Source of the DNA: Phaeodactylibacter xiamenensis
GTDB lineage: Bacteria > Bacteroidota > Bacteroidia > Chitinophagales > Saprospiraceae
Direction of reading: 5' to 3'
Assembly (NCBI RefSeq): GCF_000759025.1
Contig: NZ_JPOS01000039.1
Coordinates: forward strand, 357,979 to 421,978
Length of the DNA stretch: 64,000 bases
The position numbers and the translations under genes are program-made. This document shows positions 19,501-28,325 of this stretch, piece after piece. The number at the start of each line of letters is the position of its first letter. Position 1 is the stretch's first letter. The notes beneath the pieces were generated by a model, which was given only the letters and a program-made list of their open reading frames with translations, did no database searches and was not told the origin of the DNA.

Positions 19501-22044
19501 GTTGTAGCTCCCACCGGGGGCACAGCCGGATACAGCTACCTGTGGCGAAACGATGGGGCGCTTATCGGTACGGATTCCATCATCGCAGAGGTGCCGGCCG
19601 GCACTTACACCCTGGAGCTAACCGATGCTAACGGCTGCCTTGTTACCGATTCTATAAGTATTGGTGAGCCCGACAGCATTGCTTATGAACTGCTGCCTTT
19701 TCCAGCCAGTTGCGCTGGCTTGTCGGACGGCGGCGTGGAGGTAACGGCTTCCGGTGGTACGGGTACGCTGGTATACAACTGGAGTGATATTGGGGCTGGC
19801 CCGGAAGACCGCTCTGGCCTGAGCAGCGGTACCTATTTCCTGACTATTAGCGATGACAATAACTGCACGGTAGCGGATAGTATTTCGGTTACCCAGCCTG
19901 AAGAATTGCTTAACGTTACGGAGACGACCCCCACGCAGTGCAACGGCGATGCTTCAGGCACGGCAACGGTGACGCCGGCAGGAGGCACCGGGCCCTATAC
20001 TTACCTTTGGGCAGATGGGCAACAGGATTCCATTGCCACGGGGCTGCTGTCGGGACCCATTGAGGTGACGGTGACAGATGCGAACGGGTGTACGGCATTG
20101 GATACAGTCGTTGTTGCCGAAGCCACTGAACTGGCCTTATCCTTTGCGCCCAATGACCCGCTTTGTCAGGGTACGCCTACAGGTAGCATCACTGTAACTC
20201 CGGAAGGAGGAGCAGGGGGCTACACCTTTGCCTGGAGCGATCAGCAAAGCACGGCTACGGCTTCAAACTTGTTGGCGGGAACCTACACCCTCACCCTCAC
20301 GGATGCCAATGGGTGTACCTTAACAGACTCCGTGACTCTGCAAGACCCTGAGGCACTAAGTTCTTCCACCAATTCGACAATGGCTACCTGTTTGCCGGAA
20401 CCCGATGGTTCTGCCACGGTAGTCGTAGGGGGAGGAACCCCTGGCTATGAGTATGAATGGAGCAATGGTCAGACTGTACCGGTGGCTCAGGGATTGGATG
20501 AAGGCATGTACATGGTCACCGTTTCCGATGCCAATGATTGTACGATCGTCGATACGGCTTATGTGGATGGTATTCCAGAGTTGGGCCTGGATTTTACAAC
20601 GGCTCAGACTTCCTGCAATGGCGCTGCAGATGGTTCGATCACCATTACCCCAAGTGGGGGCGATGGCAACTACACGTACAGCTGGAGCAACGGGCTGCCC
20701 GCACAGCCTGACCAAACGGGGCTGGAAAGCGGGGTTTACGGCCTGACGCTTACGGACGGCTTGGGTTGTGAAGTGACGGCTTCTATCACTGTCGCCCAAC
20801 CTTCGGCGATTGTCATTACTGCTGATGTTGACCGGGTAACCTGCTCAGGTGGCGAAGACGGGCAAATTGCCCTGACCGTTACCGGCGGCACCCCACCTTA
20901 CACCACTACCTGGAGCAACGGCGCAACGGGCCTGAATATTGACAATCTTGGCTTGGGTACCTACACCGCAACCGTTCGGGATGCCAATAACTGTGTCGCT
21001 ACTTTAGATGTAGCCGTAGCAGAATCCAGCCCAATCAGCCTGTCTAGCGGGATGACGGAAGTGGAGTGTTTCGGCGAGCGTAGCGGTGGTGCCTCCATTA
21101 ATGTATCCGGTGGACTACCCCCTTATACCTATCTCTGGTCAAACGGAGGGACGGACTCTCTGATCACCGGTGTGGCTGCGGGTGCATATACGGTATCCAT
21201 CACAGATGCCGCCAACTGCACCCAAACGGAGACCATAGTCATTGAACAGCCCGATACGGCATTAACCGCCACAGTAGAAGGGCTGGATGTGAGTTGTTTT
21301 GGCGACAGGGACGGTCGTATTGAAATTGCGGCCGCTGGTGGAACGCCTACTTACCGCTATTCTATTGATGGCGGTGCCTTTTTCTCCGGGAATTCCACTT
21401 TCATTGGGCTGGACCCCGGTACTTATGATGTGCAGGTCACTGATGCTAATGGCTGCCGCTTCTTTGCAGAAGATGCCGTTGTAGGTGAGCCGGATGAAAT
21501 CATCGTAGACCTTGGAGGTACCCAATCTATCAACTACGGGGATACCGTTCGGATCAATCCGGAGATTACCGGAGGGTTGTCGCCCTTTGGCTTTGAGTGG
21601 TTCCCTAAGGATTCCTCTGTACTGAGCTGCTTCCGCTGCAGTGCGCCTCTGGCTACCGTCGAGTTTCAGCGGAGCATACAAGTAATTGTCACCGATATTG
21701 CCGGGTGTGCCGGAGAAGATATTATGACGCTATACGCCAAAAAGTTCCGCCCCGTTGAGCTGCCAACCGGCTTTACGCCCAATGGCGATGGCAATAACGA
21801 CATACTCAGCGTGCTGGCGCGCGAAGATATCGAAGTAGACATTCTGACGTTCCGCATTTTCGACCGCTGGGGCGAGTTGATCTTTGAGCGAAAGGATATA
21901 CAGCCCAATCAGCCGGCGGAAGGCTGGGATGGCGATTACCGTGGGGCGCTGGCACAGCCGGGCGTCTACCTGTGGGTGGTGGAAGTGGAATATGCAGATG
22001 GGCTTACGGAAGTCTTCAAGGGGCATACGACCCTTATTCGTTAA
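16585..22044 (+). CDS. Giant T9SS-secreted surface protein: choice-of-anchor L, P-like domain, 12 SprB repeats, type B sorting domain
   Basis: 1819 residues from ATG 16585 (signal peptide MSTITRKLLSASAFLIFCLTAFGQ); an in-frame ATG at 16537 adds 16 unlikely residues. Order: choice-of-anchor L domain (TPQNLISN ... GSEEYPEY ... FGFFISGPG), a Calx-beta-like segment (GTAENGVDYAFIPSDL), a proprotein-convertase P-like domain (about nt 17880-18330, ending GTLHSWTITF), a short Fn3-like domain, then 12 SprB repeats of about 75 residues (nt about 18770-21490), each with a Cys near the start and a variant of AGTYTLTLTDANGC at the end. The C-terminus (LPTGFTPNGDGNNDILSV ... GVYLWVVEVEYADG) is the gliding-motility/CHU_C type B sorting domain. 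It should be exported by Sec, then by the type IX system, to the cell surface; an adhesin role is inferred from SprB. Confidence 0.93.
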   Translation: MSTITRKLLSASAFLIFCLTAFGQDMSVATGAPFTPQNLISNVFLGEGVEVLDIQFNGNPQSVGFFNQAQDEIGIDRGIVMSTGFAASNAGTGVDQVGDDFSNSNMGTNLADPDLLAITGGVEVNDLVRYIITFIPISDTLRFNYIFGSEEYPEYACSNFNDVFGFFISGPGINGPFTNNAENIALLPGTDLPVTINNLNSGTVGSNGSIGNCTPPEGSLDYSEFYNDNDNSNNQPVFDGFSNVFTAEAVVQPCSTYTIKLVIADVSDGAFDSGVFLEAKSFGTGSLNVEAATVSLDGSVAEGCAEGLLTFSLPGPVESDYPIDYQILGTAENGVDYAFIPSDLFIPAGDSAISIPIIAFEDGIDEGEETILIDVQRDPCNRDTIPILIRENPLIPADLGPDVQLCLGDSLELMGELPVPLPPPPSFTSTSPVSIPANPPNVQLFSPVTAIGVIPPTLGPGVIQSVCIDSFNHRWIDDMDFFLIGPNDQFMELATDVGADGGNALGQDFFIDMCFTPEATTNINTLPVSDLPFTGSWAPEGVWSDLYGDDKNSNGTWQLLMIDDTPSAGGTLHSWTITFNPVYEIAYEWQPAAGLSCADCPNPIATPDTTTTYILNATDSYGCTTSDTITVEVIEGPEAPALNCANVTGSSVTVDWEEVAGATGGYEVNVNGGPWMPSNGTTDHTVSNLGFLTNVTIEVRGVGECPGFSRTITCQTLDCVPPNVTLLDTTPITCNGGSDGGVEVSASGTVGPYQFALNGVENTTGIFNGLAAGTYQVAVVDGANCGTTLSITVTEPAPLEIIGQITPVSCKDAADGAIALELPAPNGPYSFDWEGLGTDSLQTGLSAGDYPVAITDVTGCVALDTLAVPEPDSLLATAMVTDISCAGDSSGVVSLELTGGTLPYQVAYDGGLVAVSDSSVVTEIPAGSYAANIQDANGCTLSVPFEIEEPTPLNLQLSGTDALCADSLSGRAVVAPTGGTAGYSYLWRNDGALIGTDSIIAEVPAGTYTLELTDANGCLVTDSISIGEPDSIAYELLPFPASCAGLSDGGVEVTASGGTGTLVYNWSDIGAGPEDRSGLSSGTYFLTISDDNNCTVADSISVTQPEELLNVTETTPTQCNGDASGTATVTPAGGTGPYTYLWADGQQDSIATGLLSGPIEVTVTDANGCTALDTVVVAEATELALSFAPNDPLCQGTPTGSITVTPEGGAGGYTFAWSDQQSTATASNLLAGTYTLTLTDANGCTLTDSVTLQDPEALSSSTNSTMATCLPEPDGSATVVVGGGTPGYEYEWSNGQTVPVAQGLDEGMYMVTVSDANDCTIVDTAYVDGIPELGLDFTTAQTSCNGAADGSITITPSGGDGNYTYSWSNGLPAQPDQTGLESGVYGLTLTDGLGCEVTASITVAQPSAIVITADVDRVTCSGGEDGQIALTVTGGTPPYTTTWSNGATGLNIDNLGLGTYTATVRDANNCVATLDVAVAESSPISLSSGMTEVECFGERSGGASINVSGGLPPYTYLWSNGGTDSLITGVAAGAYTVSITDAANCTQTETIVIEQPDTALTATVEGLDVSCFGDRDGRIEIAAAGGTPTYRYSIDGGAFFSGNSTFIGLDPGTYDVQVTDANGCRFFAEDAVVGEPDEIIVDLGGTQSINYGDTVRINPEITGGLSPFGFEWFPKDSSVLSCFRCSAPLATVEFQRSIQVIVTDIAGCAGEDIMTLYAKKFRPVELPTGFTPNGDGNNDILSVLAREDIEVDILTFRIFDRWGELIFERKDIQPNQPAEGWDGDYRGALAQPGVYLWVVEVEYADGLTEVFKGHTTLIR

Positions 22045-22055
22045 AAAAGTGAGTT

Positions 22056-23087
22056 ATGAACCGCATTCTAATCATCCTAATGGCCCTGAGCGCCGCTTTT
22101 TGCTCTAAGAACCCCACATCGGATTCAGAGACGGCCGCTGTTACTGAAAAGCCAGCTTACGCCATCGTCATCCACGGTGGGGCAGGGACAATCCTGCCGG
22201 AAAACATCACCGGAGAACAGGAAGCTGCTTACCGGGAAGCCCTGAATACCGCCCTGACGATTGGGGAAGATATCCTCAACGCCGGAGGCAGCAGCCGGGA
22301 CGCGGTGGAGCAAACCATCATCTATCTGGAAGATTCTCCCCTGTTCAATGCCGGAAAAGGAGCGGTTTTCACCAGCGATGGGCAAAACGAACTTGACGCT
22401 TCCATCATGGATGGGGCTACCCGGAACGCAGGTGCCGTGGGTGGATTACACCACGTGCGCAACCCCATCCGGGCAGCGCGCGCGGTACTGGAGCATTCCA
22501 GGCACGTACTCCTGACGGGGGCGGGCGCAGAAACCTTTGCCATTGAGCAGGGGCTGGATACGGTCGCTGCGGATTATTTCTATACCGAAAGCCGGTGGGA
22601 AGCCCTTGAGCGCGCCCGGGCAAAGGAGGATCAAAAAAGTGGCGCTTTGCTGCATGTGGATTACAAATACGGTACGGTGGGCTGTGTGGCACTGGATAAA
22701 GATGGCAACATCACGGCGGGCACCTCCACCGGAGGGATGACCAATAAACGCTACGGCCGTTTCGGGGATGTCCCGGTGATCGGTGCCGGCACTTACGCGG
22801 ATAATGCAACCTGTGGGGTGTCCTGTACCGGGCACGGAGAGTATTTCATCCGGTACGCCGTTGGGCACGATATGACGGCACTAATGGCCTACAAGGGCAT
22901 GAGCCTGGAAGCGGCAGGACAGCATATCATCCATGAAAAACTCAAGGAGGCGGGCGGTGCCGGGGGGCTTATTGCCATCGACAAAAACGGCAACATTACG
23001 ATGCCATTTAACACCCCCGGCATGTATCGTGGGTATGCCCGCCCGGGCGAGCGTGAAGTGGGCTTGTTTGGCGAAATGGCGGAGTAA
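22056..23087 (+). CDS. Isoaspartyl peptidase / L-asparaginase, Ntn hydrolase (T2 family)
   Basis: 343 residues. Autocleaving hydrolase that degrades isoaspartyl dipeptides or asparagine. The nucleophile Thr207 lies in YKYGTVGCVAL, preceded by the expected Gly; downstream GTSTGGMTNKRYGRFGDVP and GAGTYADNATCGVSCTGHGE line the active site. The N-terminus MNRILIILMALSAAFCSKN is a signal sequence ending at Cys16, so the protein is probably a periplasmic lipoprotein although Phe before Cys is unusual for a lipobox. It starts 11 bp after the giant's stop and may be co-transcribed. Confidence 0.93.
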   Translation: MNRILIILMALSAAFCSKNPTSDSETAAVTEKPAYAIVIHGGAGTILPENITGEQEAAYREALNTALTIGEDILNAGGSSRDAVEQTIIYLEDSPLFNAGKGAVFTSDGQNELDASIMDGATRNAGAVGGLHHVRNPIRAARAVLEHSRHVLLTGAGAETFAIEQGLDTVAADYFYTESRWEALERARAKEDQKSGALLHVDYKYGTVGCVALDKDGNITAGTSTGGMTNKRYGRFGDVPVIGAGTYADNATCGVSCTGHGEYFIRYAVGHDMTALMAYKGMSLEAAGQHIIHEKLKEAGGAGGLIAIDKNGNITMPFNTPGMYRGYARPGEREVGLFGEMAE

Positions 23088-23117
23088 ATGATCTTGGCAA
23101 ACGCTTTGAAATTTGCA

Positions 23118-24866
23118 CTAAAACTGTAACATCTCCCGTGCTTCGTGTGCATCAGCAGGCTGCCCAAGTACTTCCATCTCAAGGGTTGCAGGCTTTCCTG
23201 GCTTCTGATTGATGCGGCGGAGCTGAGCGGACCGGAGTACCGCTATTTCATTATCGGGCGTAACCACCCAAATCAGGTTATCGGCGTTCTGGTTGAGGCC
23301 TTCCACCACCTCACTGCCCGAGTAGAACTGGTAAATAGTGTTTTTGCTTTTATCTACCAGGTACATTTTTTCCTTTTGGTAAGTATTGCCGTATTGGTCC
23401 TTGTACTTTGCTTTAAGGGGCTGAATGGAGACCGGCACAGGGCGGGCGCAGTTCCAAACGCCTAGCTTGTCTGCCTTGAAACGATTCATCACCTTGCTGC
23501 GTACCAAATGTTGCAGGTCCCGGGCACTTTCTTCCCCGGCAATCGTTTCATCATAGCTGGCAATGGCGGCTTGCTTTTCCTGCTCAGCCGTTTCAATGAT
23601 AGCTTCCCTTTCTTCGCTTAGCCGGGCTTCGCGTTCTGTCATTGTTTTTTGGTAGGTGGTTAGCTCCTGACTGTACCGGTTAAGGGCATTTTGGTAATCC
23701 TCACCCATGAGGACCGGGCTGACGATCAGGGTAACCTGGTTTTTCGGATGAATCAGTGTCAGCTCGTAGTCCAGGTTGTTGATGGGGCGAATGCTAACGG
23801 ACTCCCATTCCACAGCAAAGGCTCTGGAATCATAAGCCGGGCTGTCATCCGAAATTTGCCAGATGACATTTTGATACATTTGTTGTAATTGCGCCAGCTC
23901 ACTTTGTACCTGTCCGTTCCGGGAATCTTCCACCTGTACGGAGCCATCCAGGAAGTTGAGCTCCAAGGTAGGCCGGTCGCCGCTTGCCTGTACAGGGCGC
24001 AGGGGCTTCACCAGAGAGGGAATACTGCCTTCGAGTGCAGACAACCGCTTCTCCTTACGGGCTTCGATGGCCTGTAATTCGCTAAGCAGGGTATTTTTTT
24101 CCTTTTGATAAGGATCGTTCGTCATCGTCTGCCCGTTAGCCATTAATTGCAGCTGATTGACATCCTGATAGCGCCATTGATTGATCAGGGTGTCCAGGAA
24201 ATATACGTTGTAGCGGGGCGGGGCGTTGAGCTGATCTGCCCGGATCAGGATTTCAGAAGCGAGTTCGATATCAATTTTCTTACCTACCGCCAGCTGAACC
24301 CGTTGCCCATCCTGCTCGGCGTAAAGTTCAATCATGCCGGAAGATTCCAGCTGATAGGCATTGCCGGCAGAATCGTAGCGCATGGGGATGCCCGAAGTAA
24401 AAAAGTCCACATAGTCATGCATCTCGCGGTAGAACACGTCCACCTCTCCCCCAATGAGCTGTCCGTAATCATTAGCGAAGGCTGCGGCCGGGACAACCAA
24501 TTTTGACCCGCTGGGGTACTCATAAACGCCACCTTTGGCGGTATTCACACGGAAATTGGCGAAAGCCGGTGCGGCAAGAGATTCTATGGGCTGATCGATG
24601 AACGGCTGCTCCGCCAGGAAAGCTGTATTGCTTATTGGAGGTGCTGTTTCACCAGAGAAAAAGACTGCCCGGACCCCGATCGCAAGCAAAGCTACAGCGG
24701 CAGCGGCACTCAGGCTCCGAATGACAAGCTTTCGGACTTTTGCCGTTCGTTGTGCCCGTTCTGCAGCGTGGTACTGCCCCAACAGCGCATCGAAGTCGCG
24801 GTGCTTGTCGATGTCTGATTTGGAAGGCAGATCCGGGTTGAATTTGAAATTGTAATTTTTACTCAT
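23118..24866 (-). CDS. Single-pass membrane protein downstream of an ECF sigma factor, putative anti-sigma partner
   Basis: 582 residues from ATG 24866 (the longer frame starts at 24902). A cytoplasmic N-terminus of about 45 residues (DIDKHRDFDALLGQYHAAERA) precedes one membrane helix (VIRSLSAAAAVALLAIGV). The large periplasmic part begins with a beta-rich domain (KGGVYEYPSGSKLVVPAAAF), continues with a Glu/Ala-rich coiled coil (about 440-475), and ends in a second beta-rich domain (YGNTYQKEKMYLVDKSKNTI). It follows the sigma gene by 91 bp on the same strand. The topology fits an anti-sigma factor, but no zinc-binding anti-sigma motif is visible, so the role is inference from context. Confidence 0.75.
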   Translation of the reverse strand: MSKNYNFKFNPDLPSKSDIDKHRDFDALLGQYHAAERAQRTAKVRKLVIRSLSAAAAVALLAIGVRAVFFSGETAPPISNTAFLAEQPFIDQPIESLAAPAFANFRVNTAKGGVYEYPSGSKLVVPAAAFANDYGQLIGGEVDVFYREMHDYVDFFTSGIPMRYDSAGNAYQLESSGMIELYAEQDGQRVQLAVGKKIDIELASEILIRADQLNAPPRYNVYFLDTLINQWRYQDVNQLQLMANGQTMTNDPYQKEKNTLLSELQAIEARKEKRLSALEGSIPSLVKPLRPVQASGDRPTLELNFLDGSVQVEDSRNGQVQSELAQLQQMYQNVIWQISDDSPAYDSRAFAVEWESVSIRPINNLDYELTLIHPKNQVTLIVSPVLMGEDYQNALNRYSQELTTYQKTMTEREARLSEEREAIIETAEQEKQAAIASYDETIAGEESARDLQHLVRSKVMNRFKADKLGVWNCARPVPVSIQPLKAKYKDQYGNTYQKEKMYLVDKSKNTIYQFYSGSEVVEGLNQNADNLIWVVTPDNEIAVLRSAQLRRINQKPGKPATLEMEVLGQPADAHEAREMLQF

Positions 24867-24957
24867 AGTTGCTGGTTTTGCAGCCCGGTCAGGGGCGTCC
24901 AACAGGCATAATGTCCAGGCACTGCATTTCTGCTCGGTTTTGTAGTCAGGGGATACA

Positions 24958-25521
24958 TCATTCGCCCAGATTTTTCTTTATACGGTTCAGAATCCGGAAA
25001 GTCTTCACTTTGGCGTAGTTTTCCGTAATTCCCAATATTTCGCCAACTTCCTTATATGGGCGCTCCTCGAAGAAACGCAATTCAATAATTTGGAGATCCT
25101 CTTCCTTCAGCGAGTCCAGTGCCTGAACAAGCAGGGGCGTAAAGTCTTCCGGTATTTCCCTGCCAATTTCTTCGGACAGGTGCGAAAGGGGTGCATCCTC
25201 GATAGTGACTACCCTTGTTTTGTTTGCTTTGCGAAAATGCTGGGCGATTTCATTGCTGGCAATCCGGTACAGCCATGCCGAGAAAGGTACACCCTGATAT
25301 TCGTAGCGGTGGATTTTCTGCATAGCTTTGAGGAACACCTGTGAGCAAAGGTCTGCCGTCAGCATCTCATCCGTAGTCCGGCGAAAAATGTAGATATAGA
25401 TGGGCTCGTGGTAGCGCTCATAGAGGGGCCTGAACATAGCGGGATCCTTTTGAGCAGCCTGCACTTCAAGCCACTCTTCCTGCATGTCTGCTTCTGAGAC
25501 CGTCCGCTTGGGCGCACTCAT
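24958..25521 (-). CDS. RNA polymerase ECF sigma factor
   Basis: 187 residues from ATG 25521, or 203 from ATG 25569; the choice is not decided by the sequence. Region 2 is FRPLYERYHEPIYIYIFRRT with ADLCSQVFLKAMQKIHRYE and the region 2.4 segment PFSAWLYRIASNEIAQHFRK. Region 4 is LKEEDLQIIELRFFEERPYK followed by the HTH (YKEVGEILGITENYAKVKTF). First gene of a two-gene unit with the membrane protein at 23118-24866, the standard layout for a sigma factor and its regulator. Confidence 0.94.
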   Translation of the reverse strand: MSAPKRTVSEADMQEEWLEVQAAQKDPAMFRPLYERYHEPIYIYIFRRTTDEMLTADLCSQVFLKAMQKIHRYEYQGVPFSAWLYRIASNEIAQHFRKANKTRVVTIEDAPLSHLSEEIGREIPEDFTPLLVQALDSLKEEDLQIIELRFFEERPYKEVGEILGITENYAKVKTFRILNRIKKNLGE

Positions 25522-25822
25522 AGGAATGGTTTTTGCAAAAGAACGGCTTAATTGCAAATTCGATAGCATCTATCATACATTTTTTCCGAAAGCCTGGCGC
25601 TTACAGTCAGGCTAATGGTCCAATTGGGTTTTAAAGAGCCCCGGGGCATCCAATAAATTAGGAACATCGGAAAAACCTGTCCCTAAATTTTGGTTCGTTG
25701 CCTTCATAATGCAGGAGTGGGGATTGGTTACAGGGGGCTGGGAATTTTATGGCTTTGATGGAGCGCAATAGGCACCATAGCTATTATTTTTTTCGTTCTG
25801 CTATTCAATCAAACCCTGTTTA

Positions 25823-26950
25823 ATGAAAAAATTAGGCATAATTCCCGCTCTTTTACTCCTGCTTCTCACGGTAGGCTGCCGTGAAGAAGCCATAGAAATC
25901 AACAGCATCGAGGATTTCGAAGCCTTCCTGGAAGCGGAAATGGACGAGCAGAACATCCCGGCAGCTGCGGTGCTGATTTTCAGGGGAGAAGAGGTTCTAT
26001 ATGAGAAGTATGCTGGTTTTTCGAACCTCGAACAAGAGGTTGCTTTACAACCGGACCATCTGTTCCTGACGGCTTCCATTTCCAAGGTCGTTACAGCAAC
26101 CGCCCTCCTGCAGCTGTATGATGAAGACGCTTTTGAACTCGACGACCCGGTCAACGACTACCTCCCTTTCGAAGTCAATGTGCCGGGTTATACTCAATCC
26201 ATCACATTCCGGATGCTGCTTACGCATACCTCCGGCATAGCCGATAACGACTCTGTTATGGACGAGCAGTATTATTATGGTGAGGACCCGCCAGTATCTT
26301 TGTCTTTCTTTATCGAAAATTACCTGTCGCAGGGTGGGCAGTTTTACGATGCCGATGAAAACTTTTATGACTTCGAACCGGGCACCGATTATGAATACAG
26401 CAATATTGGTAGCGCCCTGATCGGTGTATTGGTGGAAGAAATTTCGGGGCTCGATTTCAACGACTATTGCAAGGCAGCAATTTTCAGCCCTTTGCAGCTG
26501 TCGCACACTTCCTGGCGGCTGGACGAAATCTTAGGGCGGATTGTCACTCCCTACGATGATATCGGTGGGCAGAACGAACCTATCGCTCATTACACCAATG
26601 CCGATTACCCCAACGGCGGGCTCCGGACTACCGCAAGAGATCTTCACAAGATCGCCGCTGCGATTGCCAGCGATGGGCAGCTCGCGGGCGTCAGCCTGCT
26701 GAAGCCCGCCACTGCACAAGCTATGATGACCCCTCAGATCGCCGAGATAGACGATGAGGTCGGGCTGCACCTCTTTGAATTGTACAAACCTGATGCCCTT
26801 TGGGGGCACGACGGAGGCGAACAGGGTGTGGCCACCATCATGGGCTTTAACCGTTCTGCAAAAACCGGCGTCATTATTCTGACCAATCAGGGCGAAGCAT
26901 ACCTGGAGGATTTGTTTGTTGGGGCTTATCAGTTGGGGGTGAAGCTTTGA
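25823..26950 (+). CDS. Class C beta-lactamase-like serine hydrolase, lipoprotein
   Basis: 375 residues. Signal LLLLLTVGC with Cys19 suggests a lipoprotein. The catalytic SxxK is Ser85-Ile-Ser-Lys88 (TASISKVVTA), the Tyr motif is YSN in DYEYSNIGS (about 192), and the third motif is HDGG (WGHDGGEQGV, about 331) in place of KTG, as in esterases and D-aminopeptidases of this fold. The substrate cannot be told from sequence: peptidoglycan peptide, beta-lactam or ester are all possible. Flanked by intergenic DNA on both sides, so probably monocistronic. Confidence 0.9.
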   Translation: MKKLGIIPALLLLLLTVGCREEAIEINSIEDFEAFLEAEMDEQNIPAAAVLIFRGEEVLYEKYAGFSNLEQEVALQPDHLFLTASISKVVTATALLQLYDEDAFELDDPVNDYLPFEVNVPGYTQSITFRMLLTHTSGIADNDSVMDEQYYYGEDPPVSLSFFIENYLSQGGQFYDADENFYDFEPGTDYEYSNIGSALIGVLVEEISGLDFNDYCKAAIFSPLQLSHTSWRLDEILGRIVTPYDDIGGQNEPIAHYTNADYPNGGLRTTARDLHKIAAAIASDGQLAGVSLLKPATAQAMMTPQIAEIDDEVGLHLFELYKPDALWGHDGGEQGVATIMGFNRSAKTGVIILTNQGEAYLEDLFVGAYQLGVKL

Positions 26951-27380
26951 GTTTTATTTTATAGACCACGGTATAACCTGCCTTTCCAACCATGGCACCA
27001 CGGAATACCCGCCCGTATGGGCACGGAAGACACGGAAGGCGGCATTATTGTGGCGCATTGGGGGGCAGGAAACATCGTCCGTGTATTCTGTGTGTTCAGT
27101 GGTCCTCTATCCGCAACACACTCAGGCTGGGGTGGGCACCACGGAATAACCTGCCCGTATGGGCACGGAGCATATGGAATAATACGCTTGTGTACGGGCA
27201 CGGGACAGCCCGGAAAGTTGTTGTGGTTGGCTTAACGTAAATTTCACAGGGTCAGACGCTGCCTGTTCAGGCTGTTGTTGGGGGATGAAGCGCTGATTTT
27301 GATGAAGTAACAAATACATTCTGACAAGGTCTCTTAGCCAGGCACATCCACACCCCTACCAAACTTCGTATCTTGTCCGT
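26951..27380. repeat. Intergenic repeats with ACCACGGAATA motif
   Basis: 430 bp without a gene. ACCACGG(A/T)ATA occurs in direct orientation at 26965, 26997 and 27138; the last two are followed by a CCCGTATGGGCACGGA segment containing the small hairpin GCCC-GTAT-GGGC. A related sequence in opposite orientation, GTCCGTGTATTCTG...GTGGTCC, is at 27077-27105. The unit differs from the repeat cores at 6-7 kb. Confidence 0.7.
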
Positions 27381-28325
27381 ATGAAGACAGCCGTATTCAC
27401 AATGCTTTGCCTGGGGGCATACCTGCTGCCTGCGCAAGCTCAGGAGGACACTACGCAGCAATCCGATTCCCGTTTGGTGGCCCTGCCCATTGTCTTCCTC
27501 ACCCCGGAAACGAGCTGGGGCTTTGGGGCAGCCGGGATTTATACCTTTAGGCTACCGGGAGAGGCGCCGGACAGCCGGCCTTCGCAACTGCAACTGGGCG
27601 GAGCGTATACGCTGGAAAATCAGATCTTATCGTACCTGCCGTTTCAAATCTTCGCCAAAGACGAGACCTATAATATCTATGGGGAACTGGGCTATTACCG
27701 GTACACCTATTTCTATTATGGTATTGGCAACGGGTTTGAAGATTACGAGGGCGAGCTATTTGACCTGAGTTTCCCAAGAGTACGCCTCAATGCGGCGCGT
27801 AAATTTTGGGGCGACTGGTACGCTGGCTTTCGCTACTGGCTGGATGATATGCAGGTAGGCGGGCTGGAGCCGGGAGGCTTGCTGGCCGGAGCGTCAACCG
27901 TAGGCCAATCGGGCGGATTGCTTTCCGCTGCGGGTGGTTTTGTGCTGCTGGACCAGCGGAATAACGTTTTTTACCCCACAGCCGGGCATTATTTTGAACT
28001 TGGTGCCATCAACAGCGGTTCCCGCACCGGGAGCCGGTTTGATTTTACCAAATTTGCTTTGGATGCCCGAAAGTACTGGGCTACAGGTGAGGATGCCGTC
28101 TTTGCGCTTAATGCCTATCTGGAGTTCAATACCGGAGCGCCTCCCTTTACCCATTTAGCCCTCATGGGCGGCACCCGGCGTATGAGGGGCTACTACGAAG
28201 GGCGTTACCGCGACCGGCAAATGGCAATATTGCAGGGCGGTTACCGCTTTCCGCTATTCTGGCGGCTTAAGGGTGCCGTTTTTGGAGGACTGGGTAACGT
28301 GGCTGGTGAAGTGTCTGGTTTTTAG
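27381..28325 (+). CDS. Outer-membrane beta-barrel (BamA/Omp85 C-terminal type), truncated by an in-frame TAG
   Basis: 314 residues up to TAG at 28323-28325. Signal peptide ends in QAQ (MKTAVFTMLCLGAYLLPAQA). The body has alternating strands and the surface-antigen/BamA-like signatures ETSWGFGAAGIYTFRL, FYPTAGHYFELGAI and MGGTRRMRGYYEGRYRD, with no POTRA domain visible. Reading on past TAG in the same frame gives 45 more codons that complete the barrel and end in Phe, as outer-membrane proteins usually do. The product as written would lack the last strands and the Bam recognition residue. Nonsense mutation, readthrough or a base-call error are all possible. Confidence 0.85.
   Translation: MKTAVFTMLCLGAYLLPAQAQEDTTQQSDSRLVALPIVFLTPETSWGFGAAGIYTFRLPGEAPDSRPSQLQLGGAYTLENQILSYLPFQIFAKDETYNIYGELGYYRYTYFYYGIGNGFEDYEGELFDLSFPRVRLNAARKFWGDWYAGFRYWLDDMQVGGLEPGGLLAGASTVGQSGGLLSAAGGFVLLDQRNNVFYPTAGHYFELGAINSGSRTGSRFDFTKFALDARKYWATGEDAVFALNAYLEFNTGAPPFTHLALMGGTRRMRGYYEGRYRDRQMAILQGGYRFPLFWRLKGAVFGGLGNVAGEVSGF

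Noticed and set aside
22451..22460. CACGTG-containing site considered as parS
   Set aside because: The flanks do not match the parS consensus arms; it lies inside the isoaspartyl peptidase coding region.
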